64,000 bases of DNA from Spirodela intermedia. Its lineage: Eukaryota; Streptophyta; Magnoliopsida; Alismatales; Araceae. Positions 57,757 through 64,000 of the stretch are shown piece by piece. The notes under the pieces were generated by a model. That model saw only the letters and a list, made by a program, of their open reading frames with translations. It was not told where the DNA came from and made no database searches. Positions within the stretch are counted from its first letter, which is position 1, and the number at the start of each line of letters is the position of its first letter. The position numbers were made by a program, and so were the translations under genes. Where the stretch lies: the NCBI GenBank assembly GCA_902729315.2, contig LR746277.1:4035001-4099000 (forward strand), in the 5' to 3' direction.

Positions 57757-60700
57757 CTTACAAAAGAGAATTATGAGTCTCCTCCAAGTTGTATTCAGCG
57801 GGGGAGACGTTGACAAACATGAGGGTCTTGGCGTTGCCACCGAGAGAATCACTCATGAGCATGGTTAGCTTATGGTTCCTGTAAGGTATGTGTTGTCCAT
57901 CGGAGGAAAGAGCACCAATAACATCCCCAAGAGCTGAAAGCGACTTGTTGATGCTCTGGGCCTCCTTCAGTTGATGCCCAGATGAACCTGATTTCTTCAC
58001 CCTCTCAGAACCAGCGAGGTCCACAAAACTTAGCTGCCAAATATTTTTAGAATAAAAAAAATGAAGTTTAGAGTGCTAAATATTTTAGATATTATGAAAC
58101 AAACGTGGTTTGATTTGTAGCCAAATAATCCCATAATCAGTAAATTAAAAAAAATTAAAAAAAATAATTTGCATGAGTCACAATGTCCAGTGAATAAATA
58201 AACCCCACTTTAAGAGGGAGATATGATCCTACAAATTAAGAACTAACGTCTGAAGCAATATAATGCTATAATCAATAAATTTATAGTTTTTTAAAACAAA
58301 TTATATCAATAAATCTGAAATACACCAGAAAAATCAAGCTAAAATGGACAGGGAGGCTCAGATGATCAAAGATGATGGCGATGAATAAATCATCATTTCA
58401 ATGATCTGACGTGTTAGGATTATCAGCGCCAACATTTCTGCTTGAGAAATATCGAGCACAAGGTCGTCAAGAATAAGAACGGGCATCTCCATAAGAATGC
58501 ATGAATCACTCCCCTCTGGATGAGATTGAGCTCTCACCTTTCCTCTTGCAAGCGACTGGGTTTGAAGGTTCGTGCTCTCAATGATAATCGATAGTATTAA
58601 ATGTGATCTTGAACTCTCATCATTCATTTGAGTCCCAGCGGTATGTCGTTGCTCCGACCCTCTCAAGATGATAGCCTTCAGTTCCTCGTATTTTGAAATC
58701 GCGATGACTGTCACATTTTCTACGGAAACCATTCCCTGATGCAGAAAATAATGCATCAATTATCCATTTAGTTGAGATAAATTATAAATTTGAACTTAAT
58801 CTGATTAACAAAAAAAAAAAACATATTATAGATGCTTGAGCCTCTTGCATAGTTGACCTTCGTTGTCTAGTATCTGAAGAGCCTGAATTGACTTGTTCCT
58901 CAAATAACATTCGATAATGCAACCAGATAACAACACATCTATATTGTGAATGAGTTCAACACAAATAAATTCATTAAATAGAACCCAACAGTAGAGCAGA
59001 ATGGTTTCGTCCTTTCTACGCGTACAAAGGTATGAATAAAAAGAAAATAATAAACGTTTATGCCACGATTTTGCTGTCGACATTAATTATTGCAATTTTC
59101 TAATAGAAAACAAATATCCAGTGATTCAATTACTGATCGACATCTTCGACATGTATTACCTTTGAATCTTTTTTTATCTCTAATTTTAGTCGCTTCGCAT
59201 TCCTAGGTAATAGAAGATCAACAAGTGTATCTTGATAAAGTTCAACCATATATACCTGCAGTACATCAATAGACAGGGTTAGAGGCGAGCGTCAAAACTG
59301 TGTATCGGTTAAACACAGTTCTAAATAAATGGCTGGATCAAGGATAAGCATGATTTTAAATTTTATTCAACAATATTTACATTTTGAGAGAGAGAAAAAT
59401 GTAACTCCAATGATGAACTGCAATGAACTTGCATAAAGTAACTAGGGAACTCAATCATGAAATCGCCACTTTTAACAGGTTATGGATATGGTGTGGCAGT
59501 TGAACAGTGGAACAAAACGCTTGAACGTTTATGTTTTGTATGCTCCTTAGAGTCTGCTGTTGTTCGTGACTGCTGTACTAGCTGACAAAGTAGCTACAGC
59601 AAAGCAAAGGCAAGGCCAATCGAATTTCACCTACCGAACTCGCCATTTTTTCCAGTGTAGAAAACTACGGCACAGCATTTCACCGAGGAAAACAAACGGT
59701 ATTGTGCATAGAAATCATCCTACTAGCCTGCCCAGAAAGCAAGCAAGCTCACCATTCACCTCAGGCTCTACGACAAAAGGCCAGCTTTACCGTGGTACAC
59801 TCAGATACATAAATACAAAATATAAGTACCATAAAATGATATTTTTCCCAGCTTTCCATTGTCAACTAATGAAGTAACGTGCATCTACGAGTTACCCATA
59901 AGACAATCAGCAGTGTAATAAGACAATGCAAACTTGGATGATATTTTCAGCAAGAGAAAACAGAACGAAACATGTTACCTTCAGGGAAAAAGATAACTTC
60001 TTGCTATCACGCTTCACTATTTTAAAAAGTTCAGCAGTTGCCCTTGGCGTAAGTCCTGGATTATTCTCCGAACCATAAATCGTAAATGTTTTACCGGAAC
60101 CCGTTTGCCCATAAGCAAAAATACAGACATTATATCCATCGACTGCAGACTGCACTAGATACTGCATTACAATCGGAAAAAGTCAAACATAAGGTATCAC
60201 ACTTGCTTCACCTGAATACAAGCATTCTAAAAGTTTCATGAAAAAACTCAAGAAGATCACCTTTGTATCTTCAAAGACTTCATCTTGTGTTGCAGCACCG
60301 TCAAAGACACGATCGTAGAGATGTTGTTTGGGTTTGTCATCTTTCCATGTGTGCTCTACTGTGAACTCGTCAAGACATCTGACAGCCTCGTTCTCATTTT
60401 CCACAATCTCTTTTTCAGTAAGTGGACGTAAGCGACAGAAAACCCTGATCTTTCCTTTCATATCTGGAAAAGTGATAAAACACAATTCAACTCATCAAAA
60501 TAGAGGAAGAGGGGGGGGGGGGGAATCAAACATATTATTTAGTCTGTCAAGAACTCATAGAATAACCTTCTATGGTATTGAAATATCGTTTCCTTAGAAT
60601 TTGCTCTTCCTTATAAAGGGCTTCAAGCTCAACTATTTGTTCTCCTTGCCTTTTCAATATTGCTGCTGTTTGTTCATTTTTCCGATCAATATCCTGTTGT

Positions 60701-63700
60701 CACATAAATAATCTCTGGGATTTGTCAACCTGCAATTCTTTTTAACAAAAGACAAAAATAATGGCGCAACTGGCAAAAGATTAATTTCTGTATACGACAC
60801 CTCTTTCAGTTCTCGTAGTTCCTCCAACTCTTTTAAGTTGTTTTGCAAAGCATCAAATTGTTCGTTCCTCAAGGTAAGGGTGGATTCCAGAACAGTTAAG
60901 TCGCACATGACATTTTTAAGTTTCTCTTCAAGTTCACAAATCTGTGTTTTCAGCTTTGCACGCTCTTGTTCAAAACTTCTCTCCAGAGCTTCCATCTGCG
61001 ATGTAATACAAGCAGATGAATTATCAGCATAATTGCAATTACCAAAAAAATACAATCTGAAAAAATGATTGATCGCAAGAAAGTGAAGAGACCTCTTCCT
61101 TTTTCTTCTTCTCCAGCCTTGAAATCTTCTGCTCCAAAAATAACTTTTCATTAGCTAATGCTTTAGAAATCTCTTTTGACGCATGCAATTCTTCTGCACA
61201 TGACTTCAACTCATTCTGAATGTTCTCCAAAGCCTGAGTACGGACATACCAAGTAATGTTAACTTTATTAGACTTGGCATGATCTGAGCAAGTAATGCTA
61301 CATTATCGGATAAACAAAAATAAATTTATTATAACAGTTAAACGATGGTGAGTGAGAATGCACCTGGAGAGTGCCTTGTCCTGAAGCAGATTCTCTACCT
61401 TGGTCACCCGATCCAGCAGGAAAATCTCTTCTATGATTGCCCATAGAACTATACTTTACCTTATCGTTTATCAATGTTAACTTAGCTTCCATTTTAGCTT
61501 TATCCATCATTGCTGCCTGATCAAATGACAGCGTCATAAGGGAGAAATTAGCTGACTGATAAGCGAGTTGATTAATCAAGTCTCATAGACAAACGTTTTT
61601 GAAAACGTTTACCTGTAAAGAAGCATGTTTTTCATCATACAATTTTTGCAGTTGATTACGGTCACCAAGCGCTTCTCTTGAATTTTTCTTCTCCAGCTGT
61701 AACAAATCTTTCAGCCCTTCCAGTTCCTCTTGTAATTCTATTTCCTTCTTCTGCTTGGCACGCAATTCTTCTAGTAACTATATAACACAACAGATGGTAA
61801 GAAGAGAGGTCCAAAAATATAAGAGAACAAATGCCAATCGAAATTCTGAAGGAGAAGACGAAAAAAAAAACCTGAGAAATGAGAAAAACGACAACAATGC
61901 TTCCAGTTCTGAGAAATCGAAATTCTACAACTTTGAACATAAAGAAAACAAGGGAATCGGATGTCCACTGGTACATGACAAGGAAGAATCCCAACTAAAG
62001 GCACAAAAATTACCACTAATCAGGAGCCTGTTCAATCACTAATGGCATCTCAAACATTGGAGAGGATCTGAGATATAATTGTTCCAGTAACATGGAGTAA
62101 CTGATGAGTAACTCCCTGAAAGAGGTATACCACGGGATTCCTGTTATGTGTATAATTGGAGGGTGGGGAAGGGGACAAGTCCGCGGAACCACAATGCACA
62201 TGCACAAGATCTAACTTTCAAAATTACCTTAAATGAGGGAAGTCTTTCAGAATAAGGTTCGTGGTGTGGCATGATTCAGCAAGTACTTACTGTTCCGATA
62301 GAGTGGCACCATACAGTTAACATACTTAGGAACCATAGGTGAATTGATGGTTGAGTGGATACTTAGAAAACATTTTGAAGGGACCATAGGAGTATCTATA
62401 TACCAAGAAAAACCCAAATAATTATACACGCCGGCGTGGCGCTGCCACTTGCAAATAATCCCACTATGAATTGAACAATGAGAGAAGATCGACTCCTCTG
62501 GAGATTAATGAGACACAGCTTCCAACACAAAAAATCGACGAAGCTAGAAAAGTCATAATATAGTAAAGAAGTCTTAGGGCGCTAGCACACTCCTAAATGA
62601 TATTTAATAGAGACGATTAACCAGTTCAATCTGCATTCTTCTGAGATCCAAAAATATGTTAAGATAATTTATTCACTTACTCGATCTGCATTCTTCTGAG
62701 ATTCCTCAACTGTCTTAGATAATTCGTGCAAACGTTTTTCATAGACATCAACGCTGGGAGGTTTCACAGATTGCATGAAGTCGCCCTGAACCAATCCATT
62801 AACTGTAGAGCGTGCTTTTGAGTATCTGCGAAGCATTACATCGTTTATATGTGTCTGAAGAGCGACACAAATTTCCTCCCCCTGCAAAACGTCAGGAAAA
62901 AAGTTAATAACCTTGAACCTCATGAAATTTCACATAATATAACAAGAAATAAATTCTTCTGTAGAAACAAGCACACAAGACCTGCTTGGTTTCAAATTGA
63001 AATATGTGAAGGACTCCAGCAACCCTCATCTTAAAAAAAACAGCAGTGTTACTGCTACCAAACTGCATGATATCTCGTAACTCCGCAGAATGCAGATATT
63101 CTTTAGGAACGGGCCGGAAGAAATGAACCTGGAAGATGAGATAATCAGTTGACTAATTAGAACATATTTTCAATATTCATTGCAAAAGGAGAATATGTTC
63201 GAGAACAGTAAAACACACCCCTCGCTTGTTGATTCCTAAAATAATACGACCAGGCAAAAGCCCAATAGGGTCATCTATCTTTCGAACACTGAAGAAAACT
63301 GAGTTTCCATAAGGAAGAGTTCTCAAGATACGGAGGAATTGCTGCCTAGCATCATCCTTTGAAAGATGTTCCTGCAAAATGATAACAAAGCTTTTGAAAT
63401 ATGATTTAAACCGAACAAAGTTAATCCCATCAAAATGAGCGTACAAGTCGATGCTCTCTGTTAAGGTATCCAGAGCATCACCCTGTCCTCTGAACTCACA
63501 AACAAAAAGAAAAAGATATCTAAGAGTTCCAGTGACATGAAACGAAGGTTTAAAGATACATTTAATATCTAAGGAATAATCTCATATAAATGACCTTTCA
63601 AAGGTTATGAAGCGTTGATGGAAGGATACTATTATGGCATAGGATGAAAAAAATTAATTAAGGTAGACTTCCAAAAACTATTCGATCAATCAATCTAAAA

Positions 63701-63900
63701 GTCAAAAGATACCAGCACCATAATGAAACTCGAAAATATTAACTTTTATGAACATCTTATATATCCATCCGCTTGAGCAGCATGACTCGGATCTTACCAT
63801 CAGACGATACCGAGAAATGACATCAATCTCCCATTCACATCTTGCACGTGTCATTGCTATCTGCTTGGGTAAGAATCTTTCAAGAAGTGATGTCCATTCA
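57451..63900 (-). CDS. KCBP: Kinesin-like calmodulin-binding protein KCBP (kinesin-14), 5' partial
   Basis: Minus-end microtubule motor controlled by Ca2+/calmodulin, acting in division and trichome shape (Arabidopsis ZWICHEL). Fifteen exons are visible: 63900-63798, 63371-63219, 63128-62982, 62881-62681, 61777-61613, 61516-61364, 61233-61093, 60995-60801, 60693-60567, 60463-60261, 60161-59979, 59255-59160, 58735-58538, 58033-57762, 57643-57451. They give the last 842 residues in frame; the MyTH4 part lies beyond the window. In order: FERM region ([37 protein letters not shown]), [20 protein letters not shown], a coiled coil (62681-60567), the neck and motor start [15 protein letters not shown]-loop GQTGSGKT, switch I NDESSRSH, switch II DLAGSER, and the C-terminal calmodulin-binding helix [19 protein letters not shown]. 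The last intron (57644-57761) is nearly half GA repeat. Confidence 0.96.
57705..57753. repeat. Long GA microsatellite in the last KCBP intron
   Basis: About 49 bp of pure GA in a 118-bp intron, ending nine bases from the donor. It reads CT on the coding strand. Confidence 0.95.
62629..62702. repeat. 19-bp direct repeat across a KCBP exon end and its intron
   Basis: ATCTGCATTCTTCTGAGAT occurs at 62684-62702, inside the 3' end of the exon 62881-62681, and again at 62629-62647 in the following intron, 55 bp apart. The intron copy lacks the donor sequence. Confidence 0.9.
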
Positions 63901-64000
63901 CTGCAAATAATTCAAGACTAAGATTACGTACGTTAAAAAAATAAAAATACAAAAGAAAGGAAAATAATAACACTGAATAGAGAAATTTAATCATGGTAAT

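Noticed and set aside
63400-63490. Open sequence [17 protein letters not shown] considered as a KCBP exon
   Set aside because: The family sequence continues directly from ISRYRLM to the KDDARQQF exon, and the phases join perfectly without it, so it is intron.

Overview
This is nuclear DNA from a flowering plant. The protein genes are spliced (up to 11 exons complete in the window, 15 visible in one truncated gene). They include plant-only families: CP12, FAF, SPL/SBP, PLATZ, DUF617/MIZ1, GT92 galactan synthase and KCBP kinesin-14. A plant-type tRNA-Asp gene is present, and I saw no transposon protein. Thirteen confident protein genes in 64 kb means a compact, gene-rich region. GC-rich coding ends and very abundant GA/CT microsatellites would suit a small-genome monocot; a duckweed-like plant is a guess only. 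Splice sites were placed by hand from GT/AG, reading phase and family knowledge. Every junction given as exact keeps the frame.

Left part, 1-19.7 kb. The left edge may hold the first codons of a minus-strand gene. Next, all on the minus strand, come NADPH-thioredoxin reductase (497-2575), a small basic protein (3489-3869) and the spindle-checkpoint gene BUBR1/MAD3 (4753-7750, 11 exons). BUBR1 shares a 503-bp divergent promoter with plus-strand CP12 (8254-8805). ER glucosidase II alpha follows on the minus strand (9430-15849, 6 exons), then an intronless FAF-domain gene on the plus strand (18395-19711).

Middle, 19.7-46.6 kb. The spliceosomal helicase BRR2 runs on the minus strand (22407-30884, 4 exons, complete). 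Three plus-strand genes follow: an SPL14/SPL16-type transcription factor (33268-37373, 10 exons), a galactan beta-1,4-galactosyltransferase (40997-43039, 2 exons) and a PLATZ zinc-binding factor (45543-46605, 3 exons).

Right part, 46.6-64 kb. An AT-rich gene-poor stretch ends at tRNA-Asp(GUC) (50616-50687). A MIZ1-like DUF617 gene (51167-51844) and a leucine-zipper/DUF547 gene (about 54817-57238) follow on the plus strand. The C-terminal two thirds of KCBP lie on the minus strand (57451-63900) and run off the right edge.

The genes do not form a pathway or cluster; they are ordinary neighbours in plant euchromatin. I found no evidence of a new biological system. The most useful leads are structural: GC-rich gene ends around AT-rich interiors, introns almost filled by CT microsatellite, a recent tandem repeat inside the CP12 transit peptide, several local tandem duplications, and a perfect hairpin in a BRR2 intron.
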